Shown: positions 1 to 8,194, counted from the stretch's first letter. The stretch is DNA of 64,000 nt from an uncultured Clostridia bacterium (GCA_934647305.1 CAKUFI010000005.1:1-64000), one strand, 5' to 3'. The notes: a model not told the origin generated them from the letters alone. Made by a program: numbers and translations.

Positions 1-47
1 TGCACCTCCTGTTGTAGTTTCTATTCTACAACAGGAGGTGCTTTTTT
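1..47 (+). terminator. Rho-independent terminator of an upstream gene
   Basis: A perfect 16-bp stem (2-17 pairing with 26-41, loop 18-25) is followed by a run of six T. It reads as a terminator for a plus-strand gene that lies outside the window to the left. Confidence 0.85.
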
Positions 48-109
48 GCACTGTCCGTTTTGATGGGAACGGTCCATATTGCCCGAAGGAGGGGTAAAAA
101 GCCGCTGCG

Positions 110-883
110 TTACTCGTCGGCTTCGGCCTCGGCCAGATAGAGGTTGAAGACCTTTTCGACCAGGTCGTCGTCCTCGACGCTGACATAGACCTCTTCGCCC
201 TGTTCGTTTTCGCTGATCTTGAGGATGAGCAGCTCGTCCTCGGCCAGATCCTCGGTCGGCTCGAGCGGGGCGAGCAGCACGAATTCGTCGCCGGCGTACT
301 GCACGGTGTAGACGTGCTCAAAGCGCACGACGTTGTTGTCCTCGTCGTAAAGCTCGACGATGTTTTCCTGCTCCATGCTGTTGTTTTCCTGATCCATTTT
401 GGCCAGTCCACCTTTCCATACCTCGACCGGCAGCACGCGGGGGAGCGGCCGCTCGTTTTTTTCTTTTTCCGGCCAACCGCCGGCGTCCATGAAGCCCTGC
501 AATATGCACACGGCGGCCAGCTTGTCCACCACCAGCTTGCGCTTGTCGCGGCGCACGTCCGCCTCGAGCAGCGTGCGCTGGGCAAAGGAGGTGGTCAGGC
601 GCTCGTCAAACGTGCGCACCTGCCAGCCGCGCGCCTTCAGCAGGTCGATGAAGGCCAGGATTTTCTGTGCCTGCGGGCCGATTTCGCCGCTCATCGAGCG
701 GGGCAGGCCCACCACCAGGCGATCGGTTTCATACTGCGCGAGCAGCTCGGCAATGCGCGCGAGGTCTTTTTCAGCCCCCTTGACGAAAATCGTCTCCACG
801 CCCTGCGCGGTCAGCCCCAGCGGGTCTGAAACCGCCACGCCGATTCGGCGCTCGCCCACGTCCAGTGCCAGGATACGCTGCAT
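110..883 (-). CDS. ruvX: RuvX/YqgF Holliday junction resolvase-like protein fused to DUF1292 domain
   Basis: Residues 1-140 form a YqgF/RuvX RNase H-fold nuclease, a family linked to Holliday junction resolution and 16S rRNA 5' processing. The family motifs are visible: DVGERRIGVA near residue 8, VVGLPRSMSG near 57, DERLTT near 93 and DKLAA near 120. From about residue 163 the protein continues without a stop into an acidic DUF1292 (YrzB-like) domain. In Firmicutes these are normally two adjacent genes, so this is a gene fusion. The DUF1292 part still begins with an ATG (397) preceded by GGAAAGGTGG, so separate internal initiation is possible. The start abuts the ireB stop (TAG then ATG). The ireB-ruvX-DUF1292 order is the usual Firmicutes arrangement. 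Confidence 0.92.
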   Translation of the reverse strand: MQRILALDVGERRIGVAVSDPLGLTAQGVETIFVKGAEKDLARIAELLAQYETDRLVVGLPRSMSGEIGPQAQKILAFIDLLKARGWQVRTFDERLTTSFAQRTLLEADVRRDKRKLVVDKLAAVCILQGFMDAGGWPEKEKNERPLPRVLPVEVWKGGLAKMDQENNSMEQENIVELYDEDNNVVRFEHVYTVQYAGDEFVLLAPLEPTEDLAEDELLILKISENEQGEEVYVSVEDDDLVEKVFNLYLAEAEADE

Positions 884-1156
884 CTAGTCCTCCCGCGCGT
901 CCAGGGACGCGACGTAATGGCTGACCAGCTCCTCGAGGATCTCATCCCGTTCCAGGCGGCAGATCAGCGAGCGCGCGTGATTGTAGCTGGTGATATAGGC
1001 CGGATCGCCCGACAGGATATAGCCGACCAGCTGCGTAATCGGGTCGTAGCCCTTGACCTTGAGCGCCTGGTAGACCGCCGCAATGATTTCCTCGGCGGAA
1101 CGGGGAGTATTGGCGGGGGCGGAATACTGACGGGTATCGCTCATTTTGCCGTTCAT
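884..1156 (-). CDS. ireB: IreB family regulatory phosphoprotein
   Basis: A 90-residue protein of the IreB (formerly DUF965) family, a small cytoplasmic protein that in enterococci is phosphorylated by the Ser/Thr kinase IreK and affects cephalosporin tolerance. The recognisable core is the AEEIIAAVYQAL helix followed by KGYDPITQLVGYILSGDPAYIT and the ARSLI segment. I chose the ATG at 1156 because a GAGAGGA site lies about 9 bases upstream and the length then matches the family; the longer frame upstream has no such support. It is the first gene of the operon with ruvX-DUF1292, whose ATG follows its TAG directly. Confidence 0.93.
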   Translation of the reverse strand: MNGKMSDTRQYSAPANTPRSAEEIIAAVYQALKVKGYDPITQLVGYILSGDPAYITSYNHARSLICRLERDEILEELVSHYVASLDARED

Positions 1157-1227
1157 AACGTATCGTCCTCTCTCTGAAGCGCGCCTGCAGGCAGACCTTC
1201 GAGGCGCAGTCCAGCATCTCACGATTA

Positions 1228-1256
1228 ATTATATACCAGAACGCGGCGGAATTCAA
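1228..1256 (-). promoter_or_regulatory. SigA-type promoter of ireB operon
   Basis: Reading the minus strand, TTGAAT (1256-1251) and TATAAT (1233-1228) are separated by exactly 17 bases and lie about 70 bases upstream of the ireB start. Confidence 0.7.
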
Positions 1257-1282
1257 ACATTTTGTAAGCCAAAATCAAATTT

Positions 1283-2344
1283 CTAATACTGTGTTCGATT
1301 ATCCGCCCCATTTACCGGAACACTGGCCGCCTGCGTGCGCAGAAGCGAGCGGGCGACGAGTACGCAGGGGATGGCCAGCAGCATGCCGCCCAGGCCGGAG
1401 AGAGAGCCGCCCAGCGTGATGGCGAGAAGCACTACCGCCGGATGCAGGCCGGTCACGCTGCCCATGATGCGCGGACTGATGAGCAGGTTGTCCACCTGCT
1501 GCACGCCGAAGAGCAGCGCCGCGGTGAACAGCGCCTGGCGAAGGCCGCCCTGCGTCAGCGCCATCAGCACCGCGGGAATGCCGCCCAGCACCGGCCCGAA
1601 ATAGGGAATCATGTTCATCACGCCCACGATCAGCCCCAGCACCAGAAAGCCGGGCAGGCCGATCACCATCAGCCCCACCGCCGCGAGAGCCCCCACCGCC
1701 AGGGAAATCAGCGCCTGGCCGCGCAGGTAGGTGTTCAGCTCGTGGCGAACGGCATGCGCCATGCGCACGGCGAGCCGGCGATAGGCCGAGGGCGCGAGCA
1801 GCTCCAGCTGCAAAAACAGCCGCTCCCGGTCGCGAATCAGGTAATAGCTCAGCGTGAGCGCCAGCGTGATTTCGGTCACGACTGCCGCCACTGACCCGGC
1901 AAAGCTGGCCGTGCCGCTCAAAAGCGGCGTGAGCGTGCCCATCGCCTGCTCCCAGGGAAAGTCGGGCAGCTCGAGCGGCAGGTTGATCCCGTGCGCGCGC
2001 AGGAAGTTCAGCAGGCGCTCGCCTTCGCCGCGCAGCTGCCTCGCCAGCGCCGGAAAGCCCGCGATCAGCTGCCTGAGCTGGCCGGCCAGCGGAGGAATCA
2101 GCAGCCAGATCACCAGCGCCAGTACCAGTCCCGCCGCGGCAAACGCCAGAGCGATTCCCGCGCCCCGCGGCACGTGCAGCGTCCGGCAGAACCACTCGCT
2201 CACCGGGCACAGCACAAACGCCAGCGCGCCGCCGCTCAGCAGCAGCCGAAACAGCAGCGAAACCTGCCGCCTGAACGCGATGACGCACAGCACCGCGCCG
2301 CAGCCCGCCGCCAGCAATATCCAGCTCCGCTTATTCCATTTCAC
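1283..2344 (-). CDS. AI-2E family transporter-like membrane protein
   Basis: A 353-residue polytopic membrane protein of the AI-2E/PerM/YtvI family. Members are proposed exporters or exchangers; the substrate of this one is unknown. N-terminal hydrophobic segments are followed by a soluble amphipathic stretch (RQLRGEGERLLNFLRAHG) and then the conserved C-terminal block with MIPYFGPVLGGIPAVLMAL and the GSVTGLHPAVVLLA segment, which are typical of the family. I place the start at the GTG at 2344 (VKWNKRSW) because GGAAGTGAG lies 8 bases upstream. The frame stays open further upstream to 2509, but that part runs through an intergenic repeat and has no family similarity. The gene sits downstream of the repeat block and is convergent with nothing; no operon partner is evident. 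Confidence 0.88.
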   Translation of the reverse strand: MKWNKRSWILLAAGCGAVLCVIAFRRQVSLLFRLLLSGGALAFVLCPVSEWFCRTLHVPRGAGIALAFAAAGLVLALVIWLLIPPLAGQLRQLIAGFPALARQLRGEGERLLNFLRAHGINLPLELPDFPWEQAMGTLTPLLSGTASFAGSVAAVVTEITLALTLSYYLIRDRERLFLQLELLAPSAYRRLAVRMAHAVRHELNTYLRGQALISLAVGALAAVGLMVIGLPGFLVLGLIVGVMNMIPYFGPVLGGIPAVLMALTQGGLRQALFTAALLFGVQQVDNLLISPRIMGSVTGLHPAVVLLAITLGGSLSGLGGMLLAIPCVLVARSLLRTQAASVPVNGADNRTQY

Positions 2345-2363
2345 TTTACTCACTTCCTTGGAG

Positions 2364-2470
2364 GTCGGCAGTGCCGACTGCCGCCTGCTGCCGGTCGGCA
2401 GGGCCGACGGCCACTTGCTGCCGCGCATCCTTTCGACGGCATCATTGAAAAGTTCGGAAGTCTCGTTTTG
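2364..2470 (+). repeat. Family-1 modular repeat, two 30-bp modules plus degenerate tail
   Basis: Two exact 30-bp modules (2364-2393 and 2394-2423) each consist of a 15-bp palindrome (GTCGGCAGTGCCGAC, then GTCGGCAGGGCCGAC) and a 15-bp tail ending CTGCTGCCG or TTGCTGCCG. A decayed version of the element's second hairpin follows to about 2470. The same element recurs at 43348, 44769, 45877, in the array at 46081, and at 50027. Confidence 0.85.
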
Positions 2471-2528
2471 CACTGTCTGCATTCGGGGAACCCTGTGACA
2501 TTCTCGCATTTCGCTGCGTGGCTCAATG

Positions 2529-2832
2529 TGCTTTTCGGGAGAGGTCTGGCGTTTCTCGTGGTTTTAAAAGGAGAGGCTACAGTCCGACCTGCCCCGCCTT
2601 ACATGCGAGAACCGCACTGGAAAGAGGCGATACTCTTTTTTCGCAAGTGCTTTTCGGGAGAGCTCGAGAGGGGCTTTTCTCAGAAAAGCCGTCTCTCGAA
2701 CGTTCCTCGTCCCCCGCATCGCACGCGAGAACTGCCTTTGCCGGGAGCTGTCTCATTTTCTCGCAAGTGTTTTCCGGGAGAGGTCTGGGGAGGCGCCTTT
2801 TTCAAAAAGGCGGCCTCCCCGGCGTTCCCCCT
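2529..2832 (+). repeat. Family-2 stem-loop repeat, three tandem copies of about 120 bp
   Basis: The motif TGCTTTTCGGGAG or close variants starts at 2529, 2648 and 2768, giving a period of 119-120 bp. Copies two and three carry a long hairpin (2666-2697 and 2787-2820) with different but self-complementary stems, GGCTTTTCT and GCCTTTTT. Reverse-complement copies occur at 43238 and 44715. This fills most of the gene-free stretch 2345-2830; I see no other coding signal in it. Confidence 0.85.
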
Positions 2833-2995
2833 ACGGCAGGATTTCGGCGACCTTGGTCATCATTTTCTGGGTTGCAGAGTTTGCCATGCGCTTGAGCTTG
2901 CGCCGGGTGTGAGCGGGCATCATGCCGTAGCAGGCGCAGGCGGCCGAGCTGACGAGCACGCCGTAGGCCATACCGCGCAGAGTGGACATCTTCAT
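2831..2995 (-). CDS. Small membrane protein, 54 aa, unknown function
   Basis: A 54-residue protein starting at an ATG with an excellent AAGGAGG site 9 bases upstream. It has one hydrophobic segment (about residues 8-26, GMAYGVLVSSAACACYGMM) and a basic C-terminus rich in Arg, Lys and Met. The start overlaps the stop of the PRC-barrel gene (ATGA), so the two are translationally coupled and probably act together. A longer frame reading through to 3466 exists but has no family similarity. I do not recognise a family. Confidence 0.75.
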   Translation of the reverse strand: MKMSTLRGMAYGVLVSSAACACYGMMPAHTRRKLKRMANSATQKMMTKVAEILP

Positions 2996-3435
2996 GATTC
3001 GCTTCCTCCTTCCGTCTGGTCGATCAGGACTTCGCCGCCGGGGCAGACTGAATAGTGACAGACGCGGGTGCGACCGCGCGTGAGGTCCTCGAGGTAGCCG
3101 CGCGAGAGCTCGAGGGAGCAGACGGTGAGCGCCTGTTCGTCGATCAGCGCATCGGTGACGGCTCCCAGGCGGGCGCCGTCGGGGCCGACGGCGCGGCGGG
3201 GCGGCTGAGCGGGGGGCGAGCCGGTTCGCCTGCCCCGGGAGCGCGAGAGCACGGCCACCTCGCCCAGCAGGTCCAGGTCGGCGCATTCGATGTAGCGTGT
3301 CCCGGCCAGGCCGCAGTACAGGTACACGCCCTCTACGCGCGTGAGCGAGTCGTCCAGGCGTACCTGAGCAAGCCTGCCGACGGCCTCGCCCTCGCACACG
3401 ACCGGAAGGCCCAGCATGGAGCGCGCGCTGCGCAT
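2992..3435 (-). CDS. PRC-barrel domain protein
   Basis: A 147-residue protein with two PRC-barrel-like halves (about residues 5-75 and 85-140), each with the pattern G.PVV..GEAVGRL..V.LD and DGARLGAVTDALID. PRC barrels occur in ribosome maturation factor RimM and in sporulation proteins of the YlmC/YmxH type; this one resembles the latter in arrangement. The middle is Pro/Arg/Gly rich and probably a linker. I prefer the ATG at 3435, with AAGGGG 8 bases upstream, over the GTG at 3444, where the site would be too close. It overlaps the next gene by ATGA. Confidence 0.7.
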   Translation of the reverse strand: MRSARSMLGLPVVCEGEAVGRLAQVRLDDSLTRVEGVYLYCGLAGTRYIECADLDLLGEVAVLSRSRGRRTGSPPAQPPRRAVGPDGARLGAVTDALIDEQALTVCSLELSRGYLEDLTRGRTRVCHYSVCPGGEVLIDQTEGGSES

Positions 3436-3516
3436 TGCCTTCACCCCTTTTTTCCGCTTCTGTCATGCATAGCTTGAGCGGATGCGGCGCGGCTGATGCG
3501 CGGAAAAACCTGCATA

Positions 3517-3545
3517 TTGCGCGGAAGGCCAGGCTGTGTTACAAT
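3517..3545 (+). promoter_or_regulatory. SigA-type promoter of GH127 gene
   Basis: TTGCGC (3517-3522) and TACAAT (3540-3545) are 17 bases apart. The -10 box covers an upstream ATG at 3544, which argues for the later GH127 start at 3574. Confidence 0.7.
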
Positions 3546-3573
3546 GGTAAAAAATGACGCGGAGGACAAAGGC

Positions 3574-5265
3574 ATGACGGAGAAACAGTCGCTGCCCCGG
3601 CTGACCGGCGGCATACTGAAGGAATACTATGAAAAGCTGCGCGAGAATTTTTATACGGGCATCGACGTGGACGCGCACGTGAAGACCTATGAGGGCGTAC
3701 ACGACGGCGGCTATGCCGAGCCGGAATTTACCGGCAAGTTTATCGACGTATGCACCCGCTACTGGGACGCGGACGGCGACAAGCGCGCGCTTTCAATGGC
3801 CGCGCGGGTGGTGGAGAGCATTCTCAGGAACCAGCGCGCCGACGGCTATCTGGGCTGCCTTGAGCCGGGACACGAAGCCCATGCCTTTTCGGTGTGGAAC
3901 CAGGCGTTTACGATGCTGGGCCTGATCCGCTATGAGCGGGCGACCGGCGATCAGCGGGCGCTCGAGGCGGCGATTAAGTGCGCGCACGGCCTTCACGCGC
4001 TGTTTCTGGGCGAGGGCGCGCCCGACCTGCTGGACGCGGGCAATCAAGGCAGCCAGCACATCAGCATGCTGTATCCGCTGGCACTTTTGTACGAGCGCAC
4101 GGGCGACCGGAAGACGCGCGAGCTGATCGAGAAGATCATCGCCCGCTGCGAGGACAGCGACATGAACCTGCTTTCCTTCGACAGCATCCTGACGCTGCGG
4201 TCGCAAAAGGGCATTGAGATGCTGGTGGTGTACCTGGGCGTGCTGGAGTACGGGCGGGCGTTTGACTGCCCGCAGGCGGTCGAGGCGGCGCGGCGCTACT
4301 GGCGCGAGGTCAACGACACCCAGATCCGTAATACCGGCAACGGCACGATCGGCGAATTCTGGCGCGAGGGCGGCAATGAGCCCTGCTTCCTGCCTGCCGA
4401 GGTCAGGCCCAACGAGAACTGCGTGGCGGTGGGCTTTATGGAACTGGCGCTGGCGCTGTTCTGGCAGGATGGGGACGCGGTCTACCTGGACGCGATCGAG
4501 AAGACGATGTTTAACCACATCCTGGGCTCGGTGTCGCGCGACGGCGGCGACTTCGCCTATTATCAGCCCAACTTCGGGCGCAAGGTGTTCCGCACGGCGG
4601 GCGGCATGTACCAGTGCTGCCGGTACCGCGGGTATACGCTGTTTAGCTGCCTGCGCGCCCTGCTCTACCGCCGCGCGGGCGACGAGCTCACGCCGGTGAT
4701 CTACGCCGCGAGCGAGTACGCGGGCGACGGGCTGACCCTTTCGCAGGCGACCGACTACCCGGCGGGCGGGCATATTGAGTTCAGGGCACAGGCGGCGCGC
4801 CCGATGACGCTCAGGCTGCGCATACCGGCCTGCGCGGACGGCTACCGCCTGACGGTGAACGGAGAGGCGGCGCAGATCGAGGCGGAGGAGGGCTTTGTGA
4901 AGGTTCCCGTAAGCGGCGAGACGGAGGTCTGTCTGGAGCTTGACCTGCGGCCGCGCGCGCGGAGAGTGGAGATCCGCGACCGGGTGTGGAAAAACCTGTT
5001 TACCGGCGAGGACTACCCGAGCGGCGCGGAGGGCGGCTTCCCGGCCGGAACGTATGCCGAGTTCACCTGCGGGCCGCTGCTGCTGGCCGCCGACGGGGCA
5101 TGGGGGAACGACATCCATCAGGCGGTTCACTCGCTCGAGATTCGCGAGCTGCCCGCGCGGGACGGCGCGCTCAGGCGCTTTGAGGCGGACGGCGTGCAGC
5201 TGGTCGACTATGCCTCGGCGGGCGCGCAGGGCGAGGAATACACGGTGTTCGTGCCGGTGAGGTAA
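3574..5265 (+). CDS. GH127 family glycoside hydrolase (beta-L-arabinofuranosidase-like)
   Basis: A 563-residue cytoplasmic protein of glycoside hydrolase family 127 (DUF1680), whose characterised members release L-arabinofuranose from arabinooligosaccharides using a zinc-bound cysteine nucleophile. The zinc site can be matched: the E-x-C pair in NENC (E281, C283) and the double cysteine in MYQCC (C348, C349) correspond to the Glu-Cys-Cys-Cys site of HypBA1. An alpha/alpha-barrel N-terminal half is followed by beta-rich C-terminal parts. There is no signal peptide, so the substrate is imported first. The start at 3574 follows a GGAGG site. The next gene begins 3 bases after its stop, suggesting one transcript. 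Exact substrate is inference. Confidence 0.88.
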   Translation: MTEKQSLPRLTGGILKEYYEKLRENFYTGIDVDAHVKTYEGVHDGGYAEPEFTGKFIDVCTRYWDADGDKRALSMAARVVESILRNQRADGYLGCLEPGHEAHAFSVWNQAFTMLGLIRYERATGDQRALEAAIKCAHGLHALFLGEGAPDLLDAGNQGSQHISMLYPLALLYERTGDRKTRELIEKIIARCEDSDMNLLSFDSILTLRSQKGIEMLVVYLGVLEYGRAFDCPQAVEAARRYWREVNDTQIRNTGNGTIGEFWREGGNEPCFLPAEVRPNENCVAVGFMELALALFWQDGDAVYLDAIEKTMFNHILGSVSRDGGDFAYYQPNFGRKVFRTAGGMYQCCRYRGYTLFSCLRALLYRRAGDELTPVIYAASEYAGDGLTLSQATDYPAGGHIEFRAQAARPMTLRLRIPACADGYRLTVNGEAAQIEAEEGFVKVPVSGETEVCLELDLRPRARRVEIRDRVWKNLFTGEDYPSGAEGGFPAGTYAEFTCGPLLLAADGAWGNDIHQAVHSLEIRELPARDGALRRFEADGVQLVDYASAGAQGEEYTVFVPVR

Positions 5266-5268
5266 GAT

Positions 5269-6174
5269 ATGAACTGGATTGAAAAAAAGCTGTACGAGGA
5301 GCGGCGGGTGCGCAGGCTGGCCGTATGGAGCGCGTGCTGTGTGCTGCTGTTCTTTGCGCTGCTGACGGTCTGGGCGCGGCGGGACGTGCCCGGGCGGCTC
5401 GACTCGCGCGCGGCGATAGAGGCCTTCTGCCAAAAGGACGGCAGGCCGGACGCGGCTTTTGCCTATGAACAGGCGGAATACCTGGGCGAATGTACGCTGA
5501 CGCAGACGCAGACGCACACGCTGTCGTTGATGGGCGCGGGCTATATCGAGGCCCCGGTGGGCACGTCCGAGCGGGAGACGAAGCGGCGGGTCTACCGGGT
5601 CACCGGCGCGGATTACCAGGCGCTGCTGCTGAGTAAGGGCGGGCTGCCGGAAAGTGGCATTGTGCCCTCCGTGCGGCACGAGAGCGAGCTGGACGCGCCG
5701 GTTCGCGAGGCCTTCGGGGCGGGCGAGGACGTGTTCGTGCTGATGACCGGCAGGGGCGCGAGCAGCTGGACGGTCGTGTGGACGCTGCTGGCGGCCGCGC
5801 TGGTGCTTGGCGGCGCGCTGCTGGCGTGCAGGCGGTCGCGCTTTTGGATGCGCCATACCCCGCTGGGCAGGCAGCTGGAAGCGGCGGGCGGCTTTGAGGC
5901 GATGCTTGAGGCGCTGTCCGCCGAAGCGCCCAAATTCGACTGCGGCAGGCTGGCGCTGACCGGCAGGTGGCTGCTGGTGAAGCGGGCGGTGGACGAGAAC
6001 CCGGCGCGCGTGCGGTGGCAGCTGTACCCGGCGGCCGGCCTGCAGGCATCCTTCGCGGCCGACGAGGACGGCGAGTGCGAGCTGCGCGTGTCGCTGCCCG
6101 GCCGCGGCGAAATCGCCCGGATGTACCTGGACGAGGAAGAGGCGGGCAGTGCGCGGGAGGCGTTCGGCGCGTAG
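5269..6174 (+). CDS. Two-TM membrane protein, unknown function
   Basis: A 301-residue protein with one transmembrane segment near residues 19-36, an extracytoplasmic region of about 130 residues, and a second segment near 164-184 (WTVVWTLLAAALVLGGALLA), followed by a cytoplasmic domain. I recognise no family. It starts 3 bases after the GH127 stop and is followed closely by the SF0329-like gene, so it is probably cotranscribed, but nothing in the sequence ties it to arabinoside use. Confidence 0.75.
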   Translation: MNWIEKKLYEERRVRRLAVWSACCVLLFFALLTVWARRDVPGRLDSRAAIEAFCQKDGRPDAAFAYEQAEYLGECTLTQTQTHTLSLMGAGYIEAPVGTSERETKRRVYRVTGADYQALLLSKGGLPESGIVPSVRHESELDAPVREAFGAGEDVFVLMTGRGASSWTVVWTLLAAALVLGGALLACRRSRFWMRHTPLGRQLEAAGGFEAMLEALSAEAPKFDCGRLALTGRWLLVKRAVDENPARVRWQLYPAAGLQASFAADEDGECELRVSLPGRGEIARMYLDEEEAGSAREAFGA

Positions 6175-6193
6175 CGGCCTGACGGGAAGGCGA

Positions 6194-6709
6194 ATGGGGA
6201 AAATTCTCGGCTCATGGAGCGGCATGCGAAGATACCTGGAAAAGGACATGCTCGCCGAATCGCTGAAGGGCAGGGTCAGGTATGGCTGCGCCGCGTACGT
6301 CGGGATGGACGGCTGCCGGGTCTTCGAGGTGTGCGTGGACGGCGCGCCGGTTAAGCGCTTCTCGTGGGAAACCGTGAACACGTACTTCATCGAGCAGGGC
6401 TGCAAGGAGAAAAGCGGTGATGTGCGCGGGTACTGGGCGGGGTTCCGGCCGCTGCTGGAAAGGTATCCGCTCGAGCGGCGGACGGAATATACAGACGAGG
6501 AGTTTTGCCGGGCGCTGGAGGCGTACCGCAAGCAGGACATTCGGCAGAGTATTCGCTCGGACAACCCGATCGTGCGGATGTTCGCGATTCTGGACAGGCG
6601 GGTCGGCAAAGGGATGCTTCGGGAAATTCAAAAGAACATCGGCGATCAGCCGGAGTGGCTGCGGCCATTCTGCCTGCTGAGGCTGAACGCGGAAAAAATG
6701 GGGGAGTGA
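6194..6709 (+). CDS. SF0329 family-like protein
   Basis: A 171-residue cytoplasmic protein. The N-terminal pattern (LEKDMLAESLKGRVRYGCAAY, then a VDG.PVKRFSW segment) resembles the uncharacterised SF0329 family found in many Firmicutes, and the C-terminal helices (QSIRSDNPIVRMFAILDRRVGK) fit too. I chose the ATG at 6194 with GGGAAGG just upstream; the frame is open upstream to 6149 but overlaps the previous gene. The Tam-like gene starts 6 bases after its stop. Function unknown. Confidence 0.65.
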   Translation: MGKILGSWSGMRRYLEKDMLAESLKGRVRYGCAAYVGMDGCRVFEVCVDGAPVKRFSWETVNTYFIEQGCKEKSGDVRGYWAGFRPLLERYPLERRTEYTDEEFCRALEAYRKQDIRQSIRSDNPIVRMFAILDRRVGKGMLREIQKNIGDQPEWLRPFCLLRLNAEKMGE

Positions 6710-6715
6710 GGAACC

Positions 6716-7489
6716 ATGTCCAAATGGAACCCTGTGCAGTATGAAAAGTTTCTGAAGGACCGCACGCGGCCGGACATCGACCTGGCGTGCAGACTGTCCG
6801 CGCTCTCCCCGAAGCGCATCCTCGACCTGGGCTGCGGCCCGGGCAACAGCACGAGGGTGCTCCTGAACGCCTTTCCGGGCGCGAGGATCGTCGGCGCGGA
6901 CAATTCCGAGGAAATGCTTCTCAGGGCAAGGGAGCGGTGTCCCGAGACGGAGTTTGTCAACGCGGACGCCGCCGGAGACCTGCACGAGCTCACGGAAAAA
7001 TACGACCTGGTCTTTTCGAACGCCTGCCTCCAGTGGCTGCCGGATCACCGCGGGCTGCTGCCCCGGCTGATGACGCTTCTGACCGAGGGCGGAACGCTTG
7101 CCGTTCAGATTCCGATGCAGCGCGAGCACCCCGTGCACAGGATACTCGGCGAGCTCGTCCGGTCGGAAAAGTGGAAGGGAAGGCTCGTGCCGAGAAAGTA
7201 CAACAACCTGACGACCGAGGAGTACTTTGACGTGCTTTCCGGCTTTTCAGGCGATTTTGAGCTGTGGGAAACGGTCTACTGCCATCGCATGCCGGATTAC
7301 GAGAGCATCGTCGAGTGGTATCGGGGCACCGGGCTGAGGGGGTATCTTGAACAGCTCTCCGAAGCGGACGGGGAGGACTTCGTCGGCGACGTGTACGCGG
7401 AGCTTGAAAAACGCTATAAACCGCAGGAAAACGGCGAGATTCTCTTCCGCTTCCCGCGCCTGTTCTTCACGGCGACCAGGGCGCGGTAA
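6716..7489 (+). CDS. tam: Trans-aconitate 2-methyltransferase-like SAM methyltransferase
   Basis: A 257-residue class I SAM-dependent methyltransferase. It begins WNPVQYEKFLKDRTRPDIDL, the typical start of Tam enzymes, and has motif I DLGCGPGNST near residue 38, the acidic ribose-binding D near 61 (GADNSEEML), and the FSNACLQWLPDH motif near 102 that is close to the Tam consensus FSNAALQWV.DH. Tam methylates trans-aconitate, which inhibits the citric acid cycle enzyme aconitase. It follows the SF0329-like gene by 6 bases. The family assignment is firm; the substrate is inferred from similarity. Confidence 0.85.
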   Translation: MSKWNPVQYEKFLKDRTRPDIDLACRLSALSPKRILDLGCGPGNSTRVLLNAFPGARIVGADNSEEMLLRARERCPETEFVNADAAGDLHELTEKYDLVFSNACLQWLPDHRGLLPRLMTLLTEGGTLAVQIPMQREHPVHRILGELVRSEKWKGRLVPRKYNNLTTEEYFDVLSGFSGDFELWETVYCHRMPDYESIVEWYRGTGLRGYLEQLSEADGEDFVGDVYAELEKRYKPQENGEILFRFPRLFFTATRAR

Positions 7490-7618
7490 ACGGGGCCTGA
7501 GTCCTGCGGAACCTGTCCGCGCACTTGAGTCAACCGGCCCGCCGGTCAAGCGGCGCTCGCTTTTTCTCCGGCCCGCAGTGTGTTACAATGGGCATGCAAG
7601 CGAAAGGAGGAAAGCCCC

Positions 7619-8152
7619 ATGAACCTCAACCTGGACGAAATCGGACGGTTTATACAGGCCTGCCGGAAGGACGGCAGCATGACGCAGGCGGAGCTCAGCG
7701 AGCGGCTGGGCGTGACGGCGCAGGCGGTGTCCAACTGGGAGCGCGGCGAGACGCTTCCCGATGTTTCGGTGCTCCCTGACCTGGCGGCGGCGCTGCACTG
7801 TTCGGTGGACGCGATTCTTTCGGGCGGAAGCGGCTGCGGCGGCTACAGGCGCTACATTACCGTGGCGCAGATGCGCGGCGCGCTCGCCTGCATTCAGCAG
7901 CTGGGCGAGCTGCTCGGTCAGGATCACTTCATTTATCAATGTGTGATCGACGCGCTGGATACGCGCATGAACACCACGATCGAGCGCGCGTTCTCAGACC
8001 CGCACATCTTTGAGGTGTTTGTCGGAGAGTTCCTGCTCGAATGCGTGCGCAGGGGTGATCATGTCGATCCGCGCGATGTGACGGCGCACCTGCAGCCCTG
8101 CCGGTCGCGGGAGTACATACTCCGCGTGCTGCGCGAAAAGGGCATTCGATGA
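7619..8152 (+). CDS. XRE-family transcriptional regulator
   Basis: A 177-residue DNA-binding protein with a Cro/C1-type helix-turn-helix at residues 8-64 (MTQAELSERLGVTAQAVSNWERG) and a helical C-terminal domain of unknown ligand. The start at 7619 has AAAGGAGGAAAG just upstream. A TACAAT box at 7585-7590 could be its -10 element, although the -35 match is poor. A GC-rich inverted repeat (ACCGGC-CC-GCCGGT) lies between the methyltransferase and this gene. No clear target gene; it is convergent with the isomerase-like gene. Confidence 0.85.
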   Translation: MNLNLDEIGRFIQACRKDGSMTQAELSERLGVTAQAVSNWERGETLPDVSVLPDLAAALHCSVDAILSGGSGCGGYRRYITVAQMRGALACIQQLGELLGQDHFIYQCVIDALDTRMNTTIERAFSDPHIFEVFVGEFLLECVRRGDHVDPRDVTAHLQPCRSREYILRVLREKGIR

Positions 8153-8160
8153 ACATGACA

Positions 8161-8194
8161 AATTCCCTCCGGGCCGGCTGGTCTGGAGGGAATT
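8161..8194. terminator. Hairpin between convergent genes
   Basis: A perfect 10-bp stem (AATTCCCTCC at 8161-8170 with GGAGGGAATT at 8185-8194) lies between the XRE gene and the convergent isomerase gene. There is no T run, so termination strength is uncertain. Confidence 0.5.

Noticed and set aside
2345..2509. N-terminal extension of the AI-2E protein through the repeat
   Set aside because: The extension encodes translated repeat modules. The GTG at 2344 has a ribosome binding site and fits the family start.
3793..6609. 938-codon open frame antisense to the GH127 and membrane protein genes
   Set aside because: It is Arg/Pro/Ala/Gln-rich low-complexity sequence without motifs, opposite convincing genes. 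It follows from GC-rich codon use.
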